Positions 54,497 to 64,000 of a DNA stretch of 64,000 nt are shown here, piece by piece. The position numbers were made by a program, and so were the translations under genes. Location: NCBI GenBank assembly GCA_963921795.1, contig OY997655.1, positions 12,518,730-12,582,729 of the forward strand. The letters are read 5' to 3'. Position 1 is the stretch's first letter. Each line of letters opens with the position of its first letter. Under the pieces are notes generated by a model that saw only the letters and a list, made by a program, of their open reading frames with translations, was not told the DNA's origin and ran no database searches. The stretch is from Nannobrachium achirus. Taxonomy: Eukaryota; Chordata; Actinopteri; Myctophiformes; Myctophidae.

Positions 54497-54573
54497 TGAA
54501 AAATAGCAGATATACACGCTCACAACACGGCACCGAGTGCCGCGCTGCGAGCTTGTAGATCTGCTATTTTTGA
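54497..54573. repeat. Hairpin module copy (complete, GC-rich tip)
   Basis: AAAATAGCAGATATACACGC and GCTTGTAGATCTGCTATTTT; tip CACGGCACCGAGTGCCGCG. Confidence 0.9.
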
Positions 54574-54814
54574 AAAGTTGTGAAAATGTTTGAATATATG
54601 TATTTTTTAAGCAAACATTTGTAACTCAAATTTTGCTTCTGGGGGGTCCCTGGAACGAAATATTTTGAGATGGGGGTCCGTGGCCAAATACCTATCATTT
54701 TGGGGGTCCTTCACCTGAAAAAGTTTGAGCACCACTGACATAGAAACATAGTTTTTTCAAAAAACCTCAGAAAGATTTAAATATTCAAAGACTTGCACAA
54801 ATTTTCAAGATTTT

Positions 54815-54892
54815 TCAAAAATAGCAGATCTACAAGCTCGCAGCGTGGCACTTGGTGCCGCGCTGTGAGCTTGTATATCTAAACATTTTTCA
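54815..54892. repeat. Hairpin module copy (right arm damaged)
   Basis: AAAATAGCAGATCTACAAGC is intact; the right arm reads GCTTGTATATCTAAACATTT. Confidence 0.85.
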
Positions 54893-55030
54893 ATAGTCAA
54901 AGCACAAAATAACGTGGAATAATGCGTTCCCAGTCTAAATGGGTTAAACCCCCTCCCCCTATGAAGAACATTCATGGGGGGCCCTTAGTGAATCCTTGAA
55001 CCCGGGACCCACAATTTGGTGTGACACCTG

Positions 55031-55400
55031 CTCGCTGGCTCAACACACTGCAATACATGCATAGTAATATAGAGCGTGGCTGTGTTTGTGTTTTCTTATG
55101 TATTTTTAACCACGCTTATTTGACGTCGCTCCGTCATTTTATATTAGGATATTATTTGGCAAAATAATGACCCGTTTTCCTTTCTTCTGTTCCTTCTCTA
55201 TTCTTTTCTTCTCGCTTTGAAAACGGCAAACGATGGCAGCTAAAGACACTTCTTTTAGACCTGTGATGTGACAATATCTTCTCTCTGATTGTGTCTCATT
55301 TTACTCTCTCCCGGTGACGTTCTGTCACTTTCCTCAGCACAAATGCACACAGAAATATCACACACACAGCGCGCATGCACGCTTTGTCCATTGTCTACAG
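55031..55400. other. Intergenic stretch, nothing recognised
   Basis: No repeat or gene assigned. Confidence 0.5.
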
Positions 55401-55555
55401 CAGATCAGGTCTTCAACAGAGGTCCGGGACCCCAAGGGGGTCCTCAGAGTTACTACAGGGGGTCCTCTAAATCTTTGTGTGACTGTGATAGAAGCTTTTT
55501 TTTCTACATTGTTTATATTAACCACTTGAACCCTAGCCTCCATATTCGGAGAAAT

Positions 55556-55630
55556 TTTGCCGAAAATAGCAGATCTACAAGTTCACAACGCCTCGCAGTT
55601 GTGAGCTTGTAGATCGGCTATTTTCGGCAA
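55556..55630. repeat. Hairpin module copy (complete)
   Basis: TTGCCGAAAATAGCAGATCT pairs with AGATCGGCTATTTTCGGCAA; the pairing extends into host-element sequence on both sides. Confidence 0.9.
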
Positions 55631-55689
55631 AGAGCTTTGGTGTAGAGGGGAAAAAGTGCAGACTGAGTACAGAGTGAAATGTCAAGTGT

Positions 55690-56117
55690 ATTAAAGAGGT
55701 CATTGCCATGATCCCCCCCCCCCCCCTATAAAACATGATTATCAGGTATTATGATTATACTAGGAGGAAGATTTTTTTCCAAAAAAGTATACAGAAAGAG
55801 TTAGAATTGGGTTTTTATGTGGTCACACCCCCAGTTCATTAAGTATGCATGGATGGCATGGTGGGTGGTGACCCAGCTGATATAGCCACACCCCACAGTG
55901 TTGGGTGAATGGTAAATAGGGGAGGAGTTGATACTGTTTTTAACTGACACTTATCACCTCAAGGTGGCAGCCTCCAAGAGAAAACAAACAAATACTAAGA
56001 GAATACATCATTTCCAAAAAAAAAAAAAACACATAAGGGGGTCTAATGAAGTACTTTCAACCTCCTAGACACATGAAAAACAGAAAAAGTACAAAACTAT
56101 GGCACCACCTCTTTAAG
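55690..56117. mobile_element. TTAA-bounded element nested in the hAT
   Basis: TTAAAGAGGTCATTGCCATG and the inverse CTATGGCACCACCTCTTTAA. 428 bp, non-coding. Confidence 0.7.
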
Positions 56118-56517
56118 TATTGACGTTTCAAGCGGTTAAATATCTGAAAACACACATTAAGACGAATCCAACATACAATGATGAAACTATATGGAATATG
56201 AATAGGTTGTGGGGGTCCCTTCTTAATTTCTCTCTCAACTAAGGGGTCCTTGGCCTGAAAACGTTGAAGACCCCTGGTCTACAGCAGTAGTTCTCAAATA
56301 TTTTTATATCAAGGACCCCCACATTGATAGGTATTCGGCTGCTGACTGTCCACCATTTGCAAATATTTTGTGTCAAAGACCCATAAAACAATTTAAAAAT
56401 GATTCATATCTTTTTGCAATTTCTCTTGAATTTTTTCGAATCTCACTGCATCTCAAAGCACAAAGGCTGTGTTTTGGTTACTGTGGGGTTATGGTGAGGA
56501 TTAAGGGTAGGTTTAAT

Positions 56518-56661
56518 TGCTCCCGGTGAGTAGGTTGGTGCCTTGCATGGTTTCCTCCGCCGCCGGTGTATGAATGTGTGCGTGAATGGGTGAATGTAAT
56601 GCACAATCTCTGTAAAGCGCTTTGGATAAAAGCGCTATATAAATGCACCATTTACCATTTA
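56518..56661 (+). mobile_element. SINE 3' fragment
   Basis: 5'-truncated copy of the SINE at 12984: GTTGGTGCCTTGCATGG to AGCGCTATATAAATGCACCA. Confidence 0.85.
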
Positions 56662-56792
56662 GGTTTAGGCATAGTTGCTGTGAGGTTATATGGTTAGCAT
56701 TAAAAAAGTTCTCACGACATGTAACTTCATTTTCTTTCTCAGAAAAGTGATGTGATTGAACCCTGGACTTAGATGTCACAGTCCATTAACCC

Positions 56793-57714
56793 TAGGGTTA
56801 CCAACCGTCCCGTAAAATACGGGATCGTCCCTTTTTTGGAAACTAAAAGACGTGTCCCGTATTGAACTTAAACGGGACGCTCTTTGTCCCGTATTTGAAG
56901 GTTGGGGGATAAATATGAATGACGGGATGATTTAATTGAGAAATGACAGCGATTCTGCCTGTCAGAGAGCTTCCACTCTGCTCTCCTCTGAGTCAAGTGC
57001 TGCATCCCATTGCTGAGTGAGGCGCTGCGCTGTTTGTAAGTAGCCCATTGGCTTATTAACACAGTGTTGCTAAGCCACAGGCTCCGCCGCTCCACCGCCT
57101 ACACAATCCGTTCCCATGGGCTGTAGGTACAATCCACAGTTGCCTGCGCGAAAGTGCGAGCGATACCGAGTTGAATGTCTTTAAAAAAGAAAACGCGTGA
57201 CAGAAGATTGTGTACAAACAGATTAGACATGAATCCATGATAGGTGATAGCCTAAACAACAAAGTGAAAAAGCAAGCAGAAAATAAGCCATGGATATATT
57301 GGTATTCCTGGGAGCACTACAGTATTTCTTGTCTGCCAACTACTAAAGCGACCCCAGACTGGCTGGTATGTGAAATAACATAAGCATGCGTTGATTTTTA
57401 AAACCTAATGGTTATTACTGTATGCCAATATGATTAAACTATTGTTGGGTAACCAAAGAGTGGGCACATGAGAACCATTTATAAAATAAAATAAAAAATA
57501 CACTACATGATTTTAAGGTAATAGGACATGGCCCAAAGACACCCGAAATGATATTGTGAAAGGAAAAATATGATTTAATATAGGAAAATGCCCGTTTTAG
57601 CCAACTTTATAACCGAAAATATCCGATTTTTCGGCGGCGGCTTTGCCGCCGCACCTTTCCTCAGAAATATAATGAGGTGTCCCGTATTTGAAACTCTCGG
57701 AGTTGGCAACCCTA
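56793..57714. mobile_element. 922-bp hAT-like element
   Basis: TAGGGTTACCAAC and GTTGGCAACCCTA ends, exact ATTAACCC duplications at 56785-56792 and 57715-57722. TACGGGACA-type motifs repeat near both ends (TCCCGTATT), as subterminal repeats do in hAT elements. No transposase frame. Confidence 0.88.
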
Positions 57715-57722
57715 ATTAACCC

Positions 57723-58300
57723 CCGGCCCACCTGCAACTCATTACAACACCAACAGGAGGCACTGTGAGACACTCAGATAAGACACACTTAAAAAGACAC
57801 AAATGCACGCATGCACTATGCACAGGCACACACACGCGCGCATGGCGCACAGGATAGCAGCTGCCTGCTGTTTTGATCTTTAAATATCAGTATAGGCTAT
57901 TTGCAACGCCTGGTTGTGATTTACTTTGAGTGGTGCCGATGAGAAGCCTATTGAAATAAATGGAGGGGGATTTAACATTGTTCCTCTGGTGGTTTCATAT
58001 ATAGCTCCGTGGAGTAAAAATAAACACATCAAAGGCAGCGCTTATACTTCGCTCTGGGTGTGTATTTTTGTTTTGTTGTGTCATATTATTGATGCCTTCC
58101 TTATCCCTTACATGTACATGTACGTACACACGGCTGATGTTCAGGAAGCATTTGAACGACAAAGATGATGCTCGCAACAAAGTGCACGTTTACATTATTT
58201 TGTTCCCACAGGGGGAGCTTGTGGCATTCACTCTGATACCCCTGACACAGCATGTGTACAGACATGCACTGTGTTCGCATGCAATTCATGTTGCGTGTCG
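57723..58300. other. Intergenic stretch, nothing recognised
   Basis: No conserved frame or repeat assigned. Confidence 0.5.
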
Positions 58301-58640
58301 TCCCTGTCGTGTGGAAGCCTCATATAAACAAATACGGTGAAGCAGCATTCTGCTTCTACGGGCCGACAGTTTGGAATAAACTCCCAGTACACCTACATGC
58401 AGCCTTTGTGGAATATAGCTTTTAAGCAACGCTCAAGACCTAATTCTTCACTCTTTCTTTTAGCAGCTTTTTTTTATTCATGTCCGCACTGTTTTGAAAA
58501 TGTTTTCACGGTAGTCCTTATTGAAGTTTTGAATGTTTTTAGTGTTGTTTAGAGTTTTGGGTTTTCTTTTCTGCTTTATTGTTATTCATGTGTACCATTT
58601 ATTTTGGTCTGTATAAGCACTTTGAGCTTACAAAAGCATA
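58301..58640 (+). mobile_element. L2-type LINE 3' fragment
   Basis: Conceptual EAAFCFYGPTVWNKLPVHL near 58338-58395 is the conserved C-terminal block of L2-like reverse transcriptase ORFs; ends TAAGCACTTTGAGCTT. Confidence 0.6.
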
Positions 58641-58680
58641 AAAAAGTAGCAGATCTTCAAGCTCGAGACACGTCCCGATA
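58638..58680. repeat. Hairpin module copy (left arm only)
   Basis: AAAAGTAGCAGATCTTCAAG then CTCGAGACACGTC, no right arm. Confidence 0.55.
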
Positions 58681-59137
58681 CTTTTGAAGTGGGGAGCATA
58701 GAACCCTGGGAACATAGAACCTTGGGAACATAGAACCTTGGGAACATAGGTACGGCCCCCTTTTGATGCTTTTGTGTGACGCTGTAGTATGATCAAATTG
58801 GGGGATTCAAGCTCACAGCGTGGCATATTCAACCCGATTGACCCGATTCTATAAATGTCTTCTAAATTCTAAGGTTTTTGAAAAAAATGCACGTTTCTAT
58901 GTCAGTGGTTCTTTTCATGTCAAGGACCCCTATGTCAAGGTTCAGAGGACCCAAATGCAGTAGGACAAACAGGCAAGGATCTCGATCAGGTGGTTTATTA
59001 TCCAACACTTCCCATTAAATGGAGCAGGCAAAACAAGGACTTATTATGCAGAATGGCTTGCAGCCAAATCACAGTACACAAAAACACTGTGCATGAAGCA
59101 GCGATCTGACAAGGGAACTGAACACACAGGGGAATAT

Positions 59138-59396
59138 ATCGTCGTTGTCAGGTGGAAACCTTGTATGTCCAAAACCGTTCCTTTTGTCATCATTTAAAAA
59201 AATGAACTAAACTAGTGAAAACAGCTGATCTACAAGGACACAACGCCTCGCACCGCGAGGCGTTGTGTGCTTGTAGATCGGTTGTTTTCACTACTTTTGT
59301 GCAACAGCCTTGTCTGATGAAGCAGGGCTTTACTTCATGAAAAAACATACACATTTGAAACTTGGAGATATGAGGTTTCTGCCCGACAGTGACGAT
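59138..59396. mobile_element. ATCGTYG-ended MITE (family A), nested in the solo LTR
   Basis: ATCGTCGTTGTCAGGTGGAA at the left and GCCCGACAGTGACGAT at the right; 259 bp. Confidence 0.88.
59216..59290. repeat. Hairpin module copy (complete)
   Basis: AACAGCTGATCTACAAGGAC and GTGCTTGTAGATCGGTTGTT with tip GCCTCGCACCGCGAGGC, the same tip as at 21476. Confidence 0.9.
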
Positions 59397-59771
59397 AGAC
59401 AATGACTAACTACTGTAGACACAGGTGAACTCAAACAGACAATCAACACATGGGATAGGCTAACAGGCAAACGAGCACAGGTGACTGGGGTTACAATACT
59501 ACAGGGAGGAGAGACAGGGCAGGAAACGGCAAACAAGGCAGACTGGAAACACAAGGAACGATACTACAAAATAAAGGTACACAGGTGTAAAGTAAAGCTC
59601 AGACCGCAACTAGGAAACAAGGAACAAAATACAAAACAAGATACAGAACACCAAGGCAACAAACTATACTGAACTAGAAGACCAAAAACATTACAGGAAT
59701 ACAATTAAAGTCCCAACACTAATAATCACATACAAAGTCCTCACTCCTGAGGAGCGGACCGTTACACCCTA

Positions 59772-60264
59772 GAATTATACATATTTGGCCATTGACCCCC
59801 ATCTCGAAATATTATGTATCAGGGATGTATCAGCGGATATAATTTGTCTTTTCCGGGTGAAAGAAAAGACGACACCTTGCCATGTGCTTTTTGTTTACAT
59901 CCTGGCGGCGCCTTCCAGTTGCTGGCGAAAATAAAGAATGCGAAAAAAAAAATATGAGGATTACAAAGCAACAACATGTGCTGTCCTGCATATGACAAGG
60001 TTGTTATCACCACTTTCAGCCTCATGTGCATGACTGCATGTGTGTGTGTGTGCACGCGCGTGAGCATGTGTGTGCGTGTGTGTGAGGTTACTCTCATGGC
60101 TTTACGGCGACATTTCAAAGGACAAAAGGGGACATATTTACTGTATTCCATCTGTCATTCTGTCTCTTTCACTGTTTGACCATCTAGTTTGCGCGTGCGT
60201 GTCTGTGCAATTGTCTTTTTGTGTGATTATGTCTGTCTGTCTGCCTGTCTGTCTCTTTGACCTT
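59772..60264. other. Intergenic stretch, nothing recognised
   Basis: Begins with the rest of the interrupted hAT-like fragment (to about 59820); otherwise no assignment. Confidence 0.5.
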
Positions 60265-60266
60265 GA

Positions 60267-60340
<74 letters not shown>

Positions 60341-60342
60341 CT
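60265..60342. repeat. (GT)n microsatellite
   Basis: GT repeat with GCGT interruptions. Confidence 0.96.
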
Positions 60343-60498
60343 CCAGGGTTCCCATAACAACAAAAGTCTTACTAGGTCTTAAAATAAAACCAAGGAAATG
60401 AGGGTGATAAATTGTCTAACACAGGACGTCGGTCTGTCTGTCTGTCCCTGTAAAACTGTGTCCTCTCCTCCCTCTTGAACTCCCAGACTATGGGATGA

Positions 60499-60519
60499 CC
60501 CCCCCCCCCCCCCCCCACA
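60499..60519. repeat. Poly-C tract
   Basis: About 20 C, between two copies of ACTATGGGATGA. Confidence 0.93.
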
Positions 60520-60759
60520 TCTCAGTCAAACTATGGGATGAATCAAATAATCACAATATTTGTTAGAGCAGCCATTCTGTACAGCTTGGAAACAGTGGCA
60601 CTGATGCACTGACAGGAGGCAGAGCTGGAAGTGGCAGAATTGAGGATGCTATGATATGGAAGGTCTTGGTCAGAAATGACTACATTAGAGCAATGGTTCT
60701 CAAAGTCGCACTTAGGGTTTCATTGCCACCGAAAGGTTGCAGTTTACAACGAGAAACAA

Positions 60760-60930
60760 ACGTCACAGCTTGTCAGGGGAACCACTCTACCAGAATGGGT
60801 TTGCTGCTCTGACATCACGTTCTGGCTTCACTGTGATGTCACACTAACAGAATCCCTTTTCTGCCCATATATGGAGATTCCTGATGTCCACATCCCTGAT
60901 GTCCACATCACTGTGGCGTGACCTCGCTTG
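60760..60930 (-). repeat. Inverted copy of the 9600-9900 repeat
   Basis: CTACCAGAATGGGTTTGC is the inverse of the block at 9601 and 9880; CCATATATGG at 60865. Confidence 0.7.
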
Positions 60931-61602
60931 TCGCCCTCTGAGGCGTCTTACTAGTACAGTAGACCCTCACGCAGTAGCACTTTAAATGCCAGGATCTCCG
61001 GTGATCCCACGTGCCCCGTAGACCCCCGGCCGCCAAAAAGCATGTTAATTGGGGTTTGTAGATCTTCGACCTCCAGAGCGGTGGACCGCCCCAGCTACGG
61101 CGGAGGGCTCATTGGATCCGGGCCGGCGAGTCCTGGCGTGTGTCAGAGTGAGAAATTAGAAATGTCTTCTTTACGTGTTTCCGTAAATCTACCTAGTAAC
61201 AATTCTGCTACAATGTTTTTCAAAAGGCCAATCACAGCTTTCCTGTCCCCACGCCCCCGCTCCAGTGCCATCTTTTCCTGCACTTGCCCATATTTGATTA
61301 AATAGGCCTAGGGGAGGACCACGTCGTCATGTCACTGTGACTCAGCCATAACCATAAGGAGTTTCCAATGCGGCTACGCACAAATATGTGTGTTGTCTTG
61401 GCATCAGGTGTAAACAAATCACTCAGCTCCATATATGGGCACAAAAGGGGAATGCCCATATATGGGCATATACAGATGATATGAGGGATCTCCATGTATG
61501 GGCATAAAAGGGGCAAGGACTGACAGACTCCATACAAGGGCTTATCGGTCGGATCGGTGGTGTGACGTAGGTATGAGGTCTGTGTAACCCGAACCTCCAG
61601 TT
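60931..61602. other. Intergenic stretch with two CArG decamers
   Basis: CCATATATGG at 61429 and 61456 amid GGGCATAAAAGGGG. No gene. Confidence 0.6.
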
Positions 61603-61679
61603 AGTGAAAATAGCCAATCCACAAAGCTCAGAACACTTTGAAACGGGAGGTGTTGTGCGCTTGTAGATCTGCTATTTTC
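61603..61679. repeat. Hairpin module copy (complete, imperfect)
   Basis: GAAAATAGCCAATCCACAAA and GCTTGTAGATCTGCTATTTT; the tip is asymmetric. Confidence 0.75.
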
Positions 61680-61860
61680 CATTGCAATGGGGTTTAATTC
61701 AGGATATGGTATAGTTGCAACATTTGGGTCGGCATTACGTTTCTCTTTTTGTGTCAGGAGCTGGAAAAGTTTGCTCCACTAAAAAGAAAAGCTAAAAAGC
61801 CAAAAGAAACAGCTCCACTGGGTGAGCGGGGCACCATTCATTAACCATTTAAGACCTGGA

Positions 61861-61937
61861 ACCAAAATGGCAGATATACAAGCTCACAGTGTGGCACTCG
61901 GTGCCACACTGTGAGCTTGTATATCTGCCATTTTGGT
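61861..61937. repeat. Hairpin module copy with perfect 37-nt arms
   Basis: ACCAAAATGGCAGATATACA starts the left arm; all 37 positions pair with the right arm around a TCG loop. It is followed by a half copy (TTGTAGATCTGCTATT) at about 61951. Confidence 0.95.
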
Positions 61938-62170
61938 AGATATACAAGTTTGTAGATCTGCTATTTAATGTTTTGCACATTTTTGAATATATCTTTTTTT
62001 AAAGTGAGCATGCCACTCAAATATTTGCTTCTGGGGCGTCCCTGGCTGATACACACAGTAATATTTTGAGATGGGGGTCGGCGGTCAAATACATATAATT
62101 CTAGGGTTCCTTGACCTGAAAACGTTTATAGAATCGGGTCAAAAACTGTCAAAGACATTGTCATGATTTT

Positions 62171-62246
62171 TCAAAAATCGCAGATCTACAAGCTCGCAGC
62201 GCGGCACTCGGTGCCGCGCTGTGAGCTTGTATATCTGCTATTTTTC
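62171..62246. repeat. Hairpin module copy (complete, GC-rich tip)
   Basis: AAAATCGCAGATCTACAAGC and GCTTGTATATCTGCTATTTT with tip GCGCGGCACTCGGTGCCGCGC. Confidence 0.92.
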
Positions 62247-62313
62247 AATAGTTAAAGCATAAAATAATGGTTAAAGTAGTGATATCATGCGTTTTATAGG
62301 ACTAAATGGCTTA

Positions 62314-62809
62314 AAACCGAATCACAACATGTCGTCGAGTCCTTTGTTCCCCAGATTCACAATATGCTAAGTCATTCAACCTGCGGTGGAATTGGAACCC
62401 ACAAAGCTGTCGCCGACTGTGGCATCACCGCTGACACCCCGGGTTCATTAAAAGAGAGCCATCACGCCGCGTTAGCGGGAAACGTGGCGATGTTCTGCGA
62501 AAGCATGAATAAAAGAATATAAGACGCATGAATAAATGAACAAAGAGCACGTAAATGGGGCTCTGTGTGTGAGCCGCGCGAGGAGGATGCTATGCTGGGG
62601 TCCCTTCGAGACAGGGGTGGAAGGGAGCACTTACAGTAGACTTTTTACTTGGGTAAAAGTAACAATATCTACAGTATGCATTTGATGTATTGATGTGGAT
62701 GCATTGATGTATTTATTACCTTGCTCAGGATTAAGAGCGTGTGCTAAATGCCTACATTGTAAATTGTACTGTAGGCCTACTACTGTATACAAATACTATA
62801 GTTATAAAG
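62314..62809. other. Intergenic stretch with LINE tail-like end
   Basis: TAAGAGCGTGTGCTAAATGC at 62732 resembles the L2 tail at 41150. No gene. Confidence 0.5.
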
Positions 62810-63397
62810 TAGTGGTGTAACGATACATTTTAATTGCGATACGATACGCATCACGATACATGGTTGACGATACGATACATGGAGGATATTGGTTCATTCA
62901 CGGCGATATGATAAGATTCGATTCAATGATTTAAAATGGGTAACTATTTAGCAAAGAAAAGAAAACAATGTGAAACATGTCTAAAATCTATTATTATGGA
63001 TATAAATAAGTAAACGCTGTGATTCAAATACTGTACATGGTCATTATATTTCAAGACATATGGACAAACCCGCACCTTGACATGAACACAGAGATTACAC
63101 ACATTAATCGACAGACCAAGAGTAGCTAAATGGAATGGAAAAGTAATTAGACCCCTCTTTTTCATTTTCCCTCTTAAAATTGCTAAATACAAGGCACAAA
63201 TACTTAATTTCCGTACAATCCATTATTTGCATTGCAAAACGATTCGATACCGATTATCTGCATTTTAAAACGATACGATGCAAAGCCAAAACGGTATGAT
63301 ATTTTGCTTTTGCTAACGATATAGCAGATCATTGCAAATTAAAATAGATTTTTTGATTCAGTTAATTGTACATTGTAACTATATCATTACACCCCTA
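62810..63397. mobile_element. hAT-like element with CGATAC subterminal repeats
   Basis: TAGTGGTGTAACGATACA and TATCATTACACCCCTA ends; many CGATACGATAC-type motifs near both ends. The target duplication is poor (GTTATAAAG and GTTACAAG). Confidence 0.68.
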
Positions 63398-64000
63398 GTT
63401 ACAAGTAAAAGGCCTTTCATTTGATTGATTGATGGAATACATGAGTCAAAACAGCACTTGGTATAGTAAGACATTTAGGCTAAAAGGATAACGCAAAAAA
63501 AAGACCTGGTGACCGGTTTCCATTGAGGTCCTATGTATTGAAATGATCAACATAGCATAACAAATGTACACAATATGTCATCAACAGATGCAAACACTAT
63601 GTACAAAAGAAATGGGAAAAATACAGTACATGTATCTGCCCTTGTGGTCTACTGATAGATGTTTAATTTTATTTTCAGGACAGTTTTGAAAGAAACCAAT
63701 GTTGCACATCCTTCAGTGGATGGTGTCAGGGGGCATTCCGCATTTTGGTGGCAGGGCATTAGCCCTAATTAAAACAGTTACTTTAGTAAATATTACAAAA
63801 GTATTGGCATCAAAATATACATACTTGCGGCACCAACGTTTAAGTTCAGAGATTTTAGAGAAATTTGAATTTGAATAAAAATTCCCCGGAAAATGTAAGC
63901 TATACCGTACCTCAGAATTGTACTTGAGTAAATGTACTTAAGTTACTTTCCAGCAGCGAGGCGGATGCTGTATAGCCTACTGTATATTCCCTCAGAGACT
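63398..64000. other. Intergenic stretch with AAGTAC-type fragment
   Basis: TTGTACTTGAGTAAATGTAC at about 63917 marks the fragment. Nothing else recognised. Confidence 0.55.

Larger units (their letters stand above)
54422..55030. mobile_element. Non-autonomous hAT-like element with two hairpin modules
   Basis: CAGGGGTGTAACA and TGTGACACCTG ends with exact CTCGCTGG duplications at 54414-54421 and 55031-55038. It sets the boundaries for the family also seen at 2546 and 32656. Confidence 0.88.
55401..56276. mobile_element. hAT-like element, inverted relative to 45349-46250
   Basis: CAGATCAGGTCTTCAAC and GTTGAAGACCCCTG ends with exact GTCTACAG duplications at 55393-55400 and 56277-56284. Internal GGGGGTCCTCAGAGTTACTA is shared with the other copy. 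Confidence 0.85.
58933..59766 (-). mobile_element. Solo LTR of a Ty3 element, with nested MITE
   Basis: TGTCAAGG to CCGTTACA with exact CCCTA duplications at 58928-58932 and 59767-59771. Without the nested MITE the LTR is about 575 bp. Minus-strand GTCAGATCGCTGC near 59112-59100 resembles the GCCAGATCGTTGC self-primer of the complete element. It splits an hAT-like fragment that reads through when it is removed. Confidence 0.82.
61848..62313. mobile_element. Composite MITE with two hairpin modules
   Basis: Edges TTAACCATTTAAGACC and GGACTAAATGGCTTAA resemble the element at 20095-20697, with the same hAT-like fragment between the hairpins. Confidence 0.72.

Overview
The window looks like a repeat-dense intergenic stretch of a teleost fish genome. 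The evidence is long uninterrupted CA/GT, GA and TA microsatellites, a tRNA-derived SINE of teleost type, L2/Rex1-type LINE 3' ends, many short hAT-like elements with 8-bp target duplications, and a Ty3 chromovirus of the sushi type. The species cannot be named from sequence alone. Most of the DNA is mobile or repeat-derived, and much of it is nested.

Host genes. Four intact intronless genes encode KLHDC3-like kelch proteins: two in tandem at 10768-11790 and 14311-15351 (+), one at 34491-35492 (-), and one at 39286-40350 (+). A decayed copy lies at 17690-18175. Each protein is a kelch propeller with a C-terminal elongin BC-box, and all but the last keep a CUL2-box. This is the layout of a CRL2 ubiquitin-ligase substrate receptor. 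The copies share 5' flank (inverted CCAAT box, TATA-like box) and 3' flank, so whole transcription units were duplicated. A promoter-like orphan lies at 33841-33995. At 47943-49270 there is a zinc-finger exon with a PRDM9-type isolated finger followed by a C2H2 array; no SET-domain exons were recognised in the window.

Mobile DNA. The clearest element is a complete Ty3/chromovirus at 22085-27460 (- strand) with 527-bp LTRs that read identical, a CCTAT target duplication, open gag and pol, a chromodomain and a Tf1/sushi-type self-priming primer site. A solo LTR of related type is at 58933-59766. A 2961-bp TG...CA insertion (28699-31659) splits a minisatellite, and the empty site can be rebuilt exactly. 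hAT-like elements with readable 8-bp duplications are at 27925, 41911, 45084 (with 45349 nested), 54422, 55401 and 56793. TTAA-bounded foldback elements recur at 1512, 19236, 37621, 45538 and 55690.

The most unusual signal is a dispersed hairpin module: arms like AATAGCAGATCTACAAGCTC and its reverse complement, with a GC-rich tip. It occurs in more than 25 full or half copies, inside several unrelated transposon families. A second recurrent signal is the decamer CCATATATGG, a perfect CArG box, with 17 exact copies.
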